NCBI GenBank assembly: GCA_030998015.1
Contig: JARWMV010000236.1
Location: 1,488,001-1,552,000, forward strand
Direction: 5' to 3'
From: Ceratorhiza oryzae-sativae
Lineage: Eukaryota > Basidiomycota > Agaricomycetes > Cantharellales > Ceratobasidiaceae
Length of the DNA: 64,000 nucleotides
The notes beneath the pieces were generated by a model. The model did not search any database and was not told the DNA's origin. It worked only from the letters and a program-made list of their open reading frames with translations. Positions 54,144-64,000 of the stretch are shown here, piece by piece (position 1 is the first letter of the stretch; each line of letters starts with the position of its first letter). A program made the position numbers and the translations under genes.

Positions 54144-55501
54144 TCAACGCTGCCTACGGCCTGAAGTCCCATACTGAGCCATGTCTCCAAACGACAGATA
54201 CTGGGTCGATCGGACGGATGGTCGGGTCGTAGGTCCATTCATGCCCCACTGCTGGGGTGGGGTCAACTCGATATCTCGCAAACCTCTGCGCGCGCTCTCG
54301 TACTCGGCGTCTTCGGCACGCTGGCGCTCAATCTCCATTGCACGCGCGACGGCCAAGCGCTGCAACTCTTCTTCGCTTTCGTCGGACAGATAGTCTGTCG
54401 AGTCTGTGCCGATTGTGGTGCTCGAGTCCCTGGATGACTCTGAACCCGAGTCGGACATGGCGCTCGAGATGCGCATTTGGCTGATCGAAGCGGAGAGCGA
54501 GGCGAGCGAGAGTTCGGTCGTGCCGTTGGGAGGGGGGACGGGGGGAGTGCCCATGCCTGGTGCACCCGTTCCAGGACCGCCTCGGCTCCAGTGGGAAGGG
54601 AGCGGGGGCTGGGCGCTGACGGCGCGTGTGCTGTCTGAAGCGCGGATGGTGCCGTGTCGGCTGTCGGTGTACGGGTACGAGTTTTGCCGAGAGGGGGGAG
54701 GGATGGCCTGCTCCTGCGAGCCTGGCGCCGTGCGGTGTACCGCTCGCGCTCGCGTTCGCGCCCGATCGTGTCTGAGCGCCGCGGGGTGGTGCTGGGCGGG
54801 GGTGTGCCCGAGCCGGATGATTTTGCGAGGCCGACTGCTTCGGCTGGGGCGGGGATGGGCGAGCTGGTCGGGGTGGTATTGGATGAGAATTGGGCGGGGA
54901 TGGGCGAGCGGCGCTGGGTGGGGGCGCCCCGGACGGTGGACACGGCCGATGGGAGGGCGCGCTGGTCCCAGGCGGCGACGATGGCCGCGTAGTGGTCTTT
55001 ATCGATCAGCGGGGCGTCTTCGGGGCGCGGTGCGCGGCAGCATCCTGGCCTGTGGGTGGGTGGGTGAGTATCGGATCGGGCAAGGAAGAAGCGACGGACC
55101 AGCCGGGGTTGTGGGGGAGCTGCGTGCCGGGCGGGGGCGGGTACTCGCGGGCCCACTGGCGGCGGGCGTCAGTGCAGGCAGGGGGGCATGGAAGGAAAGA
55201 CGGACCTTGCAGTAGCCGCAGCCGTTGATGGTCGGGACACCTGGACAGAGCGGGCGGTGAGCGGGCGGCGGACGGTGGGCAGAGAGAGAGCGACGCACTG
55301 GTGTTGCGAAAGTAGATGATGTCGGACCTGGACAACGGTGAGCGATGGCCATGTGGCAGACACGCGCACGCACTTGTGGTTCGAGCGATTCCGACACCGG
55401 CCCAGCGACTGGCGGTGGGTGCACTCGCGGATAGGCACGCCCAGCACCCGGCACGCCAGGCACGTGTATGTCCCGTCGGGCTGGTCGTGCACAACACACA
55501 T
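54144..55501 (-). CDS. Cys-rich N-terminus protein, uncharacterised
   Basis: Not a named family. The start MCVVHDQPDGTYTCLACRVL opens a Cys/His-rich module: C-X2-C (CLAC), PIRECTHRQSLGRCRNRSNH, then KCVR, and after introns GCGYCKWAREYPPPPGT and PGCCRAPRPEDAPL. The spacing suggests zinc binding. The rest is low-complexity: DHYAAIVAAWDQRALP, a Pro/Ser/Thr-rich stretch, REREREYTARR-like basic residues, then ASISQMRISSAMSDSGSESS and a helical ELQRLAVARAMEIERQRAED. It ends SVRSTQYLSFGDMAQYGTSG. About five short introns, several with atypical C-rich tracts. Strong G+C content makes splice choice uncertain. Divergent from NCS-1, 219 bp apart. Confidence 0.65.
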
Positions 55502-55720
55502 CGCGGTCGTGGCGGGTCCCAAGCGGCTCGCCTCGGGCGCTCGCCTAGCGCCCGGGTCACGTGTGGCGACCGGCTCTCCGGGGCTCGGGGTGTATGCGCG
55601 TGGTGTTCTACGGGCGCATTCCAGAAAACACAGCATCCGTGACCTCATTTATCCGGACGCCTCTTATTCGGCGCTTCCCCTCCAACCCGACTCTGACGTC
55701 CGCCACCGCACATCGACACC

Positions 55721-56575
55721 ATGGGAAACAAGGCCAGCAAGCTCTCGCCCGAACAGCTCGCCGAGCTCCAGAAGAACACCTACTGTCAGTCGTTTCGCAT
55801 GTGCGCCCGGCCCTCTTTTGACCACCTCCGCAGTTGATAAGAAGGAGTTACAGCAATGGTGAGTCGCATCATGACGGCATTGTCCGACCCCAGATCGCGT
55901 CTGCTCGTGCTCATTTGCTCTCGCCAACCACCAGGTACAAGGGCTTCCACAAAGACTGCCCCAGCGGCCATCTCGACAAGACCGAGTTCAGCAGGATATA
56001 CAAGCAGTTTTTCCCGTTTGGCGACCCCGGCCAGTTCGCCGACTATGTCTTCAACGTCTTTGACAACGACAAAAACGGCACCATCGACTTTAAAGAGTTT
56101 ATTGGCGCCCTGTCCGTCACCAGCCGCGGCAGGCTCGACGAGAAGCTCAAGTGTGAGTGGGGTGTAGGGTCCCATCCGTCCAGTCCACTCATGACCGCAC
56201 AGGGGCGTTCCAACTGTATGACATTGATGGCGACGGCTTCATCACCTACGACGAGATGCTCCAGATCGTACGCTCTATATACAAGATGACGGGCCAAATG
56301 GTCAAGCTGCCCTCGGACGAGGACACGCCCGAAAAGGTGATCACAGCCCCCTTTCGAATTGCCGCATGATCTCTGAAAACGCGTGTTTTAGCGCGTGGAC
56401 AAGATCTTTAGGAATATGGACCGGGACAAGGACGCTCGGCTAACCTACGACGAATTCGTCGAGGGCAGTAAGCAGGATCCGACGATTGTGCAGGTCAGTC
56501 TTTTTTGTTCGTACCCATTGGAGCCAATAGTGACACCCATATTAGGCACTCTCGCTCTATGATGGGCTTGTCTAA
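55721..56575 (+). CDS. NCS1: Neuronal calcium sensor 1 / frequenin homologue
   Basis: Myristoylated EF-hand Ca2+ sensor, known in fungi to regulate PI4-kinase and Ca2+ tolerance. The start MGNKASKL fits an N-myristoylation signal. Exons give [20 protein letters not shown], degenerate EF1 ([13 protein letters not shown]), EF2 ([13 protein letters not shown]), EF3 ([13 protein letters not shown]) and EF4 ([13 protein letters not shown]). The protein ends ALSLYDGLV. It has the family length of about 190 residues. Five or six short introns, most splitting the N-terminal half. EF1 lacks Ca2+ ligands, as usual in this family. EF4 has Ala where the loop normally has Gly (position 6). Confidence 0.94.
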
Positions 56576-56876
56576 GGCGGTGCGCGCCACTCTGGGCTCC
56601 ATCGTCCTTGCTTTTCCCGCTTCCTTGTGGTGATACCCCACTCCAGCCGCACTGGGCTGATGTTATTTTTTTTTCTATCTGTAACTCTTACAAAATTGTG
56701 AAATCTATACAAGCTTCCAATCGTGCTGACCACTCAAAGGCGATGCTCCAGTGCTGGACCGAGTTGCGCAGAGGAACGCCCCTGACATAAGCGCCTGTGT
56801 GTGCAGCTTTGGTCTCCCAACTCTCCCTCTCCATTCCCTTTCACCGCCGCTGGCTCTCACACACACACATACGACC
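56576..56876. other. Intergenic region between NCS1 and the TRP-like gene
   Basis: 301 bp with T- and C-rich tracts and a CA run just before the ATG at 56877, typical of fungal 5' UTR; no gene. Confidence 0.5.
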
Positions 56877-59800
56877 ATGAGGCTCCTCGCCGCTGCGGCC
56901 ATTGGGCTCGCATGTGCCGGCATCGCTGGAGCCACTCCTAATTCTATCCCCTTTAACGATTGCACCTCGAGCCAAACACTGGGCGACTCGCGTTACGACC
57001 CCTTGGAACAGATCAATGTCACGAGCGTGTACGCTCAGATTACGGATATCGGAGATGGACATGGTGAACAGCTACGCTTGAGCTTTTTGGCCAGCATGGG
57101 CAAGGAGCTCGTTGGGTTTAGCAACAAGACTAATTATTCAAGTGAGCACCAGCCGCCCGATGGGATGAACAAGTTTTGATATTGAGGGACCGGCAGCTAC
57201 GCTCATATATACCACAAGCATAGCTACATTTACAGTCTTCACGAACCGCACGTTCTTCTGCCTGAATACCGTCCCGCCTGCGCCGACCCCTCCCCAACCA
57301 TACACAGACACCGACTGCGTCATCCCCGCTGGCGAAATCGCCTTCGGCCTTGCCTCACCGATTAAACACCCCTACCAACTCCTCACGCTCAACACCCGCG
57401 TCCAAATCCTCGATACGAGTAACCCCGCCAAGGAGCTCGCGTGCGTGGATGTTGGGGTCACCCCGATCCGCGATACAGGTGTTGGGGGATCGTTTGATGT
57501 CGCTGGGGTATTGTTTTGGACGAGCGTGGGCCTGGCGATCGGGTATTGGGTCGTGGTGGGTGCAGCGCGTATTGCCGCGGCGTGGCGCCGAGGGAGTTGG
57601 GATTCAAACCAGCGTTGGGTGCATATTCGATGGGCTGGCACCGTCCTTGCGAGTGCGATTAGCGGTGAGCGCTTGGCTGCATCGCCTGCGTTGTTGAGGT
57701 TTGGTGAGTTTGGTTGCTCTGCCAAGCGTGACATGAATTGAGTAGATTTTTTTTTTTTGACGCGGTAGCTACACCATCGATGCGCGATATTATCTTTCAT
57801 ACCCAGTGGTGTGCTTGTCTTGCCATGGTCGCTGTCGAGTGGCCGACGTTTGTTTGTGAGTAACCCTAACGGTGAGCGTTGATCGGGCCATTAAATGAGA
57901 GGTAGATCCTATTTTGTCGAATACGGCTTGGGCGCACTTGTTGTACAGTAAGTATGGAAATTTGTAAGACCATCAAAGACTAATATTCTTTGACAGATGT
58001 GACGATCATCCAGGGCGCAGACGCACATGTCGAGCACTGGTGGCCGCTTCGAACTCCGCTCTACGACCCCCTAGCACGTTTAGCGACCAACTCGCGAACA
58101 CATCGTCTCCAATCTATGTTGATGCCTCGGCACCCAACACCCTCTTTACTTTTCCTTCCTATCCGACTGATACCAATGCTGGGATTCCTGCGCTAGCTGC
58201 CGCAATCGGTTTACGCGAGCAAGATCTGTTCGGCATGTGTGTCTCTACGTTCTTGGCGATTGTCGGTTCAGCACTGGTTGTCAGCGTCTTTATTTGGGTT
58301 GTTGATTGGCTTATCTCGTCGGTTGTCAATGGCGGTAGGAGTGGTGCGCCGAGGAGCACACGCGGGCCGGTTGCAGTTAATACCGCCAATACCTCTGCGT
58401 TGGGCGACCGTGATATCAAAGATGTGCATTTCGCATCTGGAAGATCACCCTCGCCCGAGTCACAGCTTGTTCCAACTGCGACGCGCGGATTGGGCGGGGG
58501 TCATGCTCGACGTGGGTGGTGGCGTTATAGGCTTGGCCAGAGCTCGTTCCACGGGAGCGTCCTGCACGGCAACCTCGTCCGATTGCTTTTGCTCTTCCAT
58601 TTGCCCGTGACAATCTTTTCGTGCTACCAGTTCACCCTCGGCAGGTCGACCGCGACCAAGTTGTCGATTATCATGGCCGCATTGGCGTTTGGAGTGTTCT
58701 CGATCGGTATTCCAATGTTTTTGATCTATCGCGTAATGACGACTCCAACGGGCAAGCTGTACGACGCCACGAGGACGCTACTGTCTCTTGGCCCATTGTA
58801 TAACCACTATGGGCATGGGAGCCAACTGTTTGCCGGATTGTTTTTTGCGAACAATATCGCACTTGGTGAGTATTTTCGGTATACATGTGGTCAGCAGATT
58901 TTGATGTATGCGCAGGTTCGTCATCGGCGCTGGTCAAAAGAGCGGGACCGCACAGGCAATTATCATATTGGTGATCGAGGTCGTTTCGGCGCTTGCGACG
59001 AGTATATGGCTACCTTGGGGCAAAGGCGCACATATGAGCGCTGTCAGCTTTTTGTTCTGCGTGCTGAGAATCATTGGCTCAGTCCTACTCGTCATCCTTA
59101 GCCCTGCGGTAAGCTGATCTGTGTCATGTCAAATAATCTTACTAAAGGCGTATCAGGTGTCGATTGGCGATTCAGCTGGTGCATGGATAGCTCTTGCTAT
59201 TTTGCTCATCATCGGCATCATCTATGTGATGTTCATCCTCCTGCTGGCATGCAAAGTCCTTGAAGGCCTCGTCCGGCTTGTTTGGCACATTTCGTTTGAC
59301 CGCTCGCACCACTCGATCGACAGCGGGCTCATGGGTGCGCTGGGCCAAGCTGGATGCTGCGGAGCTCGCCAGCGCCGTCGCCGTTCGCGCGGTCATCGTT
59401 ACCGACTTTCGGGCAGCCAATCTGGGAGTGCAAATTCCAAGTCTGCGCTAACTGGTCGTCGGCCTTCGAGCGGATTGGATTATGCTACCACAGATCCGCT
59501 GGCCTACACCCCTGGAAACGGGAATGGCCTGAGTTATCCGCCTGGTCCAAGCCATGTCGTACCCGCGCAGCAATCGTACCTGCGCCCCGAGCAGGTGTGG
59601 CAGCCATACCGTGAAGCCGACGATGATGAGGGGGGTTATATTATGCAATCTTGGCACCAGCAGCCGTACAATAACACGCAGCCTGGGTATCCTCCGCAAC
59701 AAACCGGGTACCAGGCCGTCCCGACCCAACCCCCAGCCGCCTCGACCTCGTCCTCGTCTGGATTCTCGCGTGTCAAGGGTGGTAGGGCGCACTACGACTC

Positions 59801-60398
59801 GCCGTTTGCGATCCGCGGGCCCGCGAGGCCGTCACCGCTCTCGTCTCAGATACATCTCCCGCCCGGCGCTCGTCCGCCTGATGTCGTCGCTGGTGGAACG
59901 GGCGTGTCGAGGCACGCACGAAATAGGAGCCAGACGGCCGTCGTCGAGGACGCGACCAAGCCTGTGCCGCTTGCGCCGAGCGCGTTGCCTCCACCGGTCA
60001 TAACAGCTGATGATGAGGATTCGCCTGCGAGCTCTGAGCCTGCTAAGCGAAGGTTCTGGTTTGGGCGTGGAGGCGGAGGTGGGAGTGATTCGCAAGATGA
60101 TGGGAGCTCTGGTGCCACTGGTGCTGGAGGTAAAGCCTCGTTGTGGCCGTTTGGGAAGAGGCGAAGAGGCAGCGAGGCAGACGTGGACTTTGGTGGGGGA
60201 GATGAGGGAGGAGCAGGCAAGTCGAGCGGGTTTGTGGTTACACGTCGGGGTAGGGGCGGCCAGGCGGCCAGTAGCGGGGGTGGAGGGAATGCTGAAGGCG
60301 GTGAGGAAAGTGCTGCGCCGACATCGTCGTTTTCTGTCATCCGTCAACCTCGACCGGGCACTGGGGATAGCAATCGACGGCAGTCTACTGTCGGATAG
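56877..60398 (+). CDS. TRP-like (ML domain plus TRP) membrane protein
   Basis: Fungal TRP/Pkd2/FLC-family polytopic protein, proposed to transport or gate Ca2+ or flavins at the ER or plasma membrane. A signal peptide (MRLLAAAAIGLACAGIAGAT) precedes a lumenal ML-like domain with NVTSVYAQITDIGD and TVPPAPTPPQPYTDTDCVIP. Eight or nine membrane segments follow, for example GVLFWTSVGLAIGYWVVVGA, AIVGSALVVSVFIWVVDWLI, LSIIMAALAFGVFSIGIPMF, AIIILVIEVVSALATSIWLP and AWIALAILLIIGIIYVMFIL. A cytosolic tail of about 350 residues is Gln/Pro-, Gly- and Ser-rich with RRRRSRGHRYRLSG and KRRRGSEADVDF, and ends SNRRQSTVG. About eight introns. The channel activity is inferred from the family. Confidence 0.85.
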
Positions 60399-60843
60399 CT
60401 GTCATCTTTCATGATAATATTCCATAGACACTCACTTTATCTCTTTTTTTTTTGTATCGACCCGACTCGAGATCACGCATCTCTTTATTTGTGTTTGCTC
60501 TATCCTTGCTTGCTGGTTCCTTTTCAGCTATGGACATCGCGGTGGCGGATCTCTGTTTATAATCAACTCAATGGACCTTGCAATAACCAAATGTTTCTTT
60601 ACTTGTGTTTTTATGCTTACAGTAAACGCTACATTTCATAGTGCTTGAGTTATGAACAAACTGAGTGGTGGATAGACAAACCGTCGCCGAAGCAGAAAAT
60701 AGATAATCTTTGAAACAGACAGCAGACAAGAAATGATACAGTTGATGAGCAAAAAAAAAAAAAAAGGGGATGAAAGGGAGTATGAAATATGAAGCAGAAA
60801 TCCATGTGTATATGCGTCGTGAAGCCATGAATACAAGCGTGCT
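60399..60843. other. Convergent intergenic region with an A15 run
   Basis: 445 bp between two stop codons. It contains a T run near 60444-60453 and A15 at 60751-60765. No gene is seen. Confidence 0.5.
60751..60765 (+). repeat. A15 homopolymer
   Basis: Fifteen consecutive A residues in the convergent 3' region of the TRP-like and CBM21 genes, a likely place for length error. Confidence 0.9.
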
Positions 60844-62043
60844 TTAGAAATCGTTGTGGACTGCGCGGAACCTCGCCACCCAATTAGCCCCATCGTGGTT
60901 GTCCCACCATTCGCCCTGTCCCGGTACTTGATAGCGAATGGCAAAATGCAATATCTTGGTCCGGACAGCTGTGCCAGACGAGGCTTGGATGCCCAGATCC
61001 GCGAGAGGCAAATTAAACTCGAAATCGTCCCATCCGTCCGGACGATCCGGCACCGTGTTGATCCAGTGTGAGCCAACCTCACATCGAGTTGTCCATTCAT
61101 CGACAGTATAGATGACGAGTACGTGCTTCTCGAAACCGACGTTGCGCACGCGCACGATACCGACGAGTTTGTCTCCTTGGGGGGAGAGGTGTACATTGAG
61201 GGTAATCATCATGCCATGGCTGGGGGCACGCTCGGGTGAAGGGAGAGACGAGTCGCAGGCGAGTTTAATACGCATATCATGCCCGCGTGTAGCACTTGGG
61301 GGAGAAATGGAGCGAGGACTATCCTCCGATGCGCCAGTAAAGCCCAACGCAGCTTTGTGAGTCGCCGAAGCAATAACCGTTCCTGGTAGACGGAGCTGTT
61401 TGGTGCGTATGCGAGGGCTCGCCGGCGGTGGGGTCCGGCGGCGCGGAGGCTCAAGCGGAGTGCAGGTTGGGTCCGAATCATGTGCAGGTGCAGATTCATC
61501 GAATACACAGACTTTTTCGAGTGCATCGGAGAAATGAACGTGCGGGTGTTCGTGCTCGGACGACGAATCGGGCTTATCTGGCGAAGAGTTCTTTTCTTTC
61601 TCTAGGGCAGTGAGTGACTGGCTGGAAGCGGAAGTAGCAAGCGGTGCATCCCAACGGGCAGAGCCGGGAACGTGGTGTGTAGCAGAACGTTTGCGGTGCT
61701 TGAGCAATGGGCGTAGCTCTCGACCGTCCTTGAGCTTAACGCAGGGAGTTGGCGGAAGCTGTGGTTCCTCTTCAAGCTCTTCGTAGCACTTATCGATTTT
61801 GCATGACTCTGCCTTGGTAATGCCAGTCAGGGGGATGAACCCCAGATCGAACGAGGCGAAATGGCGTGTGGGGCGCTTGAGTGGTGCAACCTCGTTTTCC
61901 TCGTTAGTATCTGAGTCTGGAGGTGTCGGCAGCACAGAACTGATCCATTTGGGGCCTACGCCAAAGGATGGTTTGGCTGGACTGGATACGCTGCGTGGAC
62001 GACGAAGCATAGAGGTCTCAGGCAAGGGAGGGTACGACATCAT
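60844..62043 (-). CDS. CBM21 protein, predicted glycogen-targeting subunit of protein phosphatase 1
   Basis: Predicted adaptor bringing PP1 to glycogen (Gac1/PIG/PPP1R3 family). It is one uninterrupted exon of 399 codons from MMSYPPLPETSM. The middle is polar, with a PP1-docking-like block HVHFSDALEKVCVFDES (about 61530-61480). The C-terminal CBM21 reads ITLNVHLSPQGDKLVGIVRV, RNVGFEKHVLVIYTVDEWTT, WDDFEFNLPLADLGIQ and HFAIRYQVPGQGEWWDNHDG, then NWVARFRAV. These Trp/Tyr-rich strands are the family hallmark. The usual basic residue before VxF in the PP1 site is His. Absence of introns is unusual in this window. Divergent from the ING-type gene. Confidence 0.87.
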   Translation of the reverse strand: MMSYPPLPETSMLRRPRSVSSPAKPSFGVGPKWISSVLPTPPDSDTNEENEVAPLKRPTRHFASFDLGFIPLTGITKAESCKIDKCYEELEEEPQLPPTPCVKLKDGRELRPLLKHRKRSATHHVPGSARWDAPLATSASSQSLTALEKEKNSSPDKPDSSSEHEHPHVHFSDALEKVCVFDESAPAHDSDPTCTPLEPPRRRTPPPASPRIRTKQLRLPGTVIASATHKAALGFTGASEDSPRSISPPSATRGHDMRIKLACDSSLPSPERAPSHGMMITLNVHLSPQGDKLVGIVRVRNVGFEKHVLVIYTVDEWTTRCEVGSHWINTVPDRPDGWDDFEFNLPLADLGIQASSGTAVRTKILHFAIRYQVPGQGEWWDNHDGANWVARFRAVHNDF

Positions 62044-62737
62044 GGGATGAAGGTGCGTGGGAGGGAAAGGGGAGAAAATGTCGATGGCCTCGTTCTCGTT
62101 CGATGACGAGACCTTTTAGATCCTGGGGAATGCAGCTACGGGTCGCGATCAATCCGGAATGATGGTATTGATTCGCGATCTGGGCGTAGGCAGAAGAGCT
62201 GGAAGTGCCAGCAAGGCGTATGGATGCAAGATGGGTTGTCTGAACCGGCCAATGACGTCCTGCGGTAGTTCACGTTGCCAGGTACCTAATCGTAATGAAG
62301 AAGACGGGGGGAATGAGGTTGGGGCTCCCGCGAGATCCGAGCCTGGGGCTGGTTTTGTGTGTGACGAGACCCGACGGATGTAGAACGGGACACTCTCCGC
62401 TCACTAACTATTCAAGATCTGGAGGTGGGGCTGGCCAAAGAAGTTCGGGGTCGAAGTAACACACTGGTGCTGGTCACCCTCAACGTCAAGCGTGCCATCG
62501 AAAATAGTGCTCCACTATTCAGATTGTAGTGCGTGGGCCAAACCCAGCCAGCTCGAAAGTGCAGTCATTCGTAGGACCCTCCTCATTTAGAAGACAGTAA
62601 TCACGAAGCCTAGATTGTCGAGAACGTGTATTGGTGTGTTCCAAATCAAAATGAGGATCTACACATTAGAACAAGCGCCAGGCGGTTGACGTCGAGAGCA
62701 CTTGCCACCAGCCACCATAACGCAGAAATCGTGAGCC
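62044..62737. promoter_or_regulatory. Divergent promoter, CBM21 and ING-type genes
   Basis: 694 bp between two start codons; no supported gene. The left part is C/T-rich on the minus strand as in 5' UTRs. No binding site could be assigned with confidence. Confidence 0.45.
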
Positions 62738-64000
62738 ATGAGCTTAGAAGAAGCTGCCAATATTGCCTCAGAATGCGTATCAAGTGAGCATAATATTTAT
62801 ATGGAATACCCCTTCCGTGTTAAACTCTTTCGTTGTCAGCATTGGATAATCTACCAAGTGAGGTGGCTTTCCTTCTTAACGAGATAAAACTCAAAGACCA
62901 AAAATGCCAAGGTAAGCCCGGCTGGATAATACGCAAAAGACAGAAAATCCACTTGGCTTCCAGAAATTCAGGAACGGAACAAGGCTAGAATGGCCAAGGC
63001 TCTCGCACACCGCACTGGCAGCCTATCCGCCGCCAATCCCGCGAACGCGAACCCAGGCCCCAAAGATCCTTTCGCTGCTGGAACACAACTCCAGCTTCAA
63101 CAGAAGATTCGTGCAGAACAGGAAAAGGCCGAGAAGCTCACCGTGCAGAAAGTCGCGCTTGCAGAACGCCTCCAGTCACTCATTCTCAAAGCAGCGGGGC
63201 GAGTCGAGGCGGATCTTACACGTGTGCGCATAGCAAGCGGAGCTACCCGCTCCTCAGATCACTGTCCCTGAACCGCCTCCCGAACCCCCTGCGTTTACTG
63301 TTCCGACTACGCTTCAGATCCCAGCCGCTAGTCCTGCGACAATTGCGAGGGCGCTACCCCCAACAACTACTAGCATACCAGAAACTCGGCCCGCGTCTGG
63401 CCCTCCAGGAGGCGTTGATATGCAAAACAAAAGTGCGGTTATCAGACTTATAGCCCCTGAGACCTTGATTCACATGTTGCGTCACAGGACGTCGCACCAC
63501 AACTGGAGGCGCCTCTACGCCCATCATGAGCAGTCCATCTTCTTCCATGATTTTGCCAGGAGTCAATCCAGTCACACGGCGTATGCGCCCCCAGACCGCC
63601 AGGCGTCGACCAAATGCAGATTCGGACGATGAGGATGCGGACGGCCAGGGAGAGAGATAGAAGGAGGAGAATATGAATTTGACCAATCGGACACTACGTT
63701 GTACTGCTTCTGCAAAGAAAGGTCCTACGGAGAGGTCGGTGTTTTTTCTTGTTGCTTGATACGTGCCTGACCTGTCCGAAGATGATTGGATGTGACAATG
63801 CCAATTGCGCGATTCAATGGGTGAGTGCGCACTGTGCCCAAGCATACTCGATGCTAATCTGGCTACAGTTCCATATGGATTGCGTCGGCCTCAAGCCCCC
63901 TGTACCAGCTCAGATGAAATGGTTTTGCTCTGATTGTAGGGGAGAGGATAACAAAACCCCAGATGTCCAAGTCGCTGGCATCTCTCCCGCAGCTGTCTCC
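62738..64000 (+). CDS. ING-family PHD-finger protein (partial, runs off the right edge)
   Basis: Chromatin reader subunit of histone acetyltransferase/deacetylase complexes; the PHD binds H3K4me3. MSLEEAANIASECVS joins TLDNLPSEVAFLLNEIKLKD and QKCQEIQERNKARMAKALAH, the ING N-terminal helix. A coiled stretch (LQQKIRAEQEKAEKLTVQKV) and a Pro-rich linker follow. The PHD finger is complete: [47 protein letters not shown], a C4HC3 finger with the Tyr, Asp and Trp that read H3K4me3. Introns fall within the finger at E|M and W|F. Two frame breaks near 63236-63242 and 63647-63658 must be repaired to join the linker. The C-terminal tail continues past 64000. Confidence 0.86.

Overview
The window is nuclear DNA of a filamentous basidiomycete. 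Genes are dense and lie on both strands. They are cut by many short introns (mostly about 45-80 nt, GT...AG with CTAAC-like branch sites), and the protein set is fungal: GRP94 with an HEEL tail, fungal TRP-like channel, GATA factor, LOA1-like acyltransferase, EMC3, PRP5, UTP12, PI31, NCS-1. The style of the genes suggests an Agaricomycete, perhaps of the Rhizoctonia/Ceratobasidiaceae kind, but that is an impression and not a test. No rRNA, tRNA, CRISPR array or intact transposon was recognised.

Layout. 1-6.8 kb: folylpolyglutamate synthase (-, runs off the left edge), ER Hsp90/GRP94 (+), LOA1-like acyltransferase (-). 6.8-8 kb: intergenic with a 28-bp perfect palindrome and repeated GGTGGAGG boxes in front of an aldo/keto reductase (+). 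9.5-10.6 kb: weak hypothetical. 10.6-17.8 kb: M18 aspartyl aminopeptidase (-), the WD40 ribosome-biogenesis factor UTP12/DIP2 (+), secreted double-psi beta-barrel protein (-). 18-26.9 kb: Cys/Met PLP enzyme (+), spliceosomal helicase PRP5 (+), ketopantoate-reductase-like enzyme (-), NTF2/SnoaL-like protein (+). 27.4-28.9 kb: GATA-finger transcription factor (-). 28.9-33.0 kb: gene-poor, with one possible degraded gene. 33-45.8 kb: three large low-complexity proteins (acidic DDxxPL-repeat protein, CNH-domain protein with PPxY/LPxY motifs, Ser-rich coiled-coil protein). 46-64 kb: EMC3 (+), an unknown acidic protein (-), proteasome regulator PI31 (-), an ankyrin-dysferlin-FYVE-RING protein (+), a Cys-rich unknown (-), NCS-1 (+), TRP-like membrane protein (+), CBM21 phosphatase-targeting subunit (-), and an ING-type PHD protein (+) cut by the right edge.

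How the genes relate. This is not one operon-like system. Most genes are housekeeping and stand in divergent or convergent pairs. Several fall into protein and membrane quality control (GRP94, EMC3, PI31, FYVE-RING ligase), RNA processing (UTP12, PRP5) and calcium/membrane signalling (NCS-1, TRP-like). The shared 132-bp divergent promoter between PI31 and the FYVE-RING gene is the most suggestive functional pairing.

A caution for users: at least seven otherwise conserved genes carry one or more single-base indels, most of them loss of one base in a short run. They look like consensus errors rather than decay. Intron-exon coordinates were read by eye; CDS spans give start and stop and include introns.
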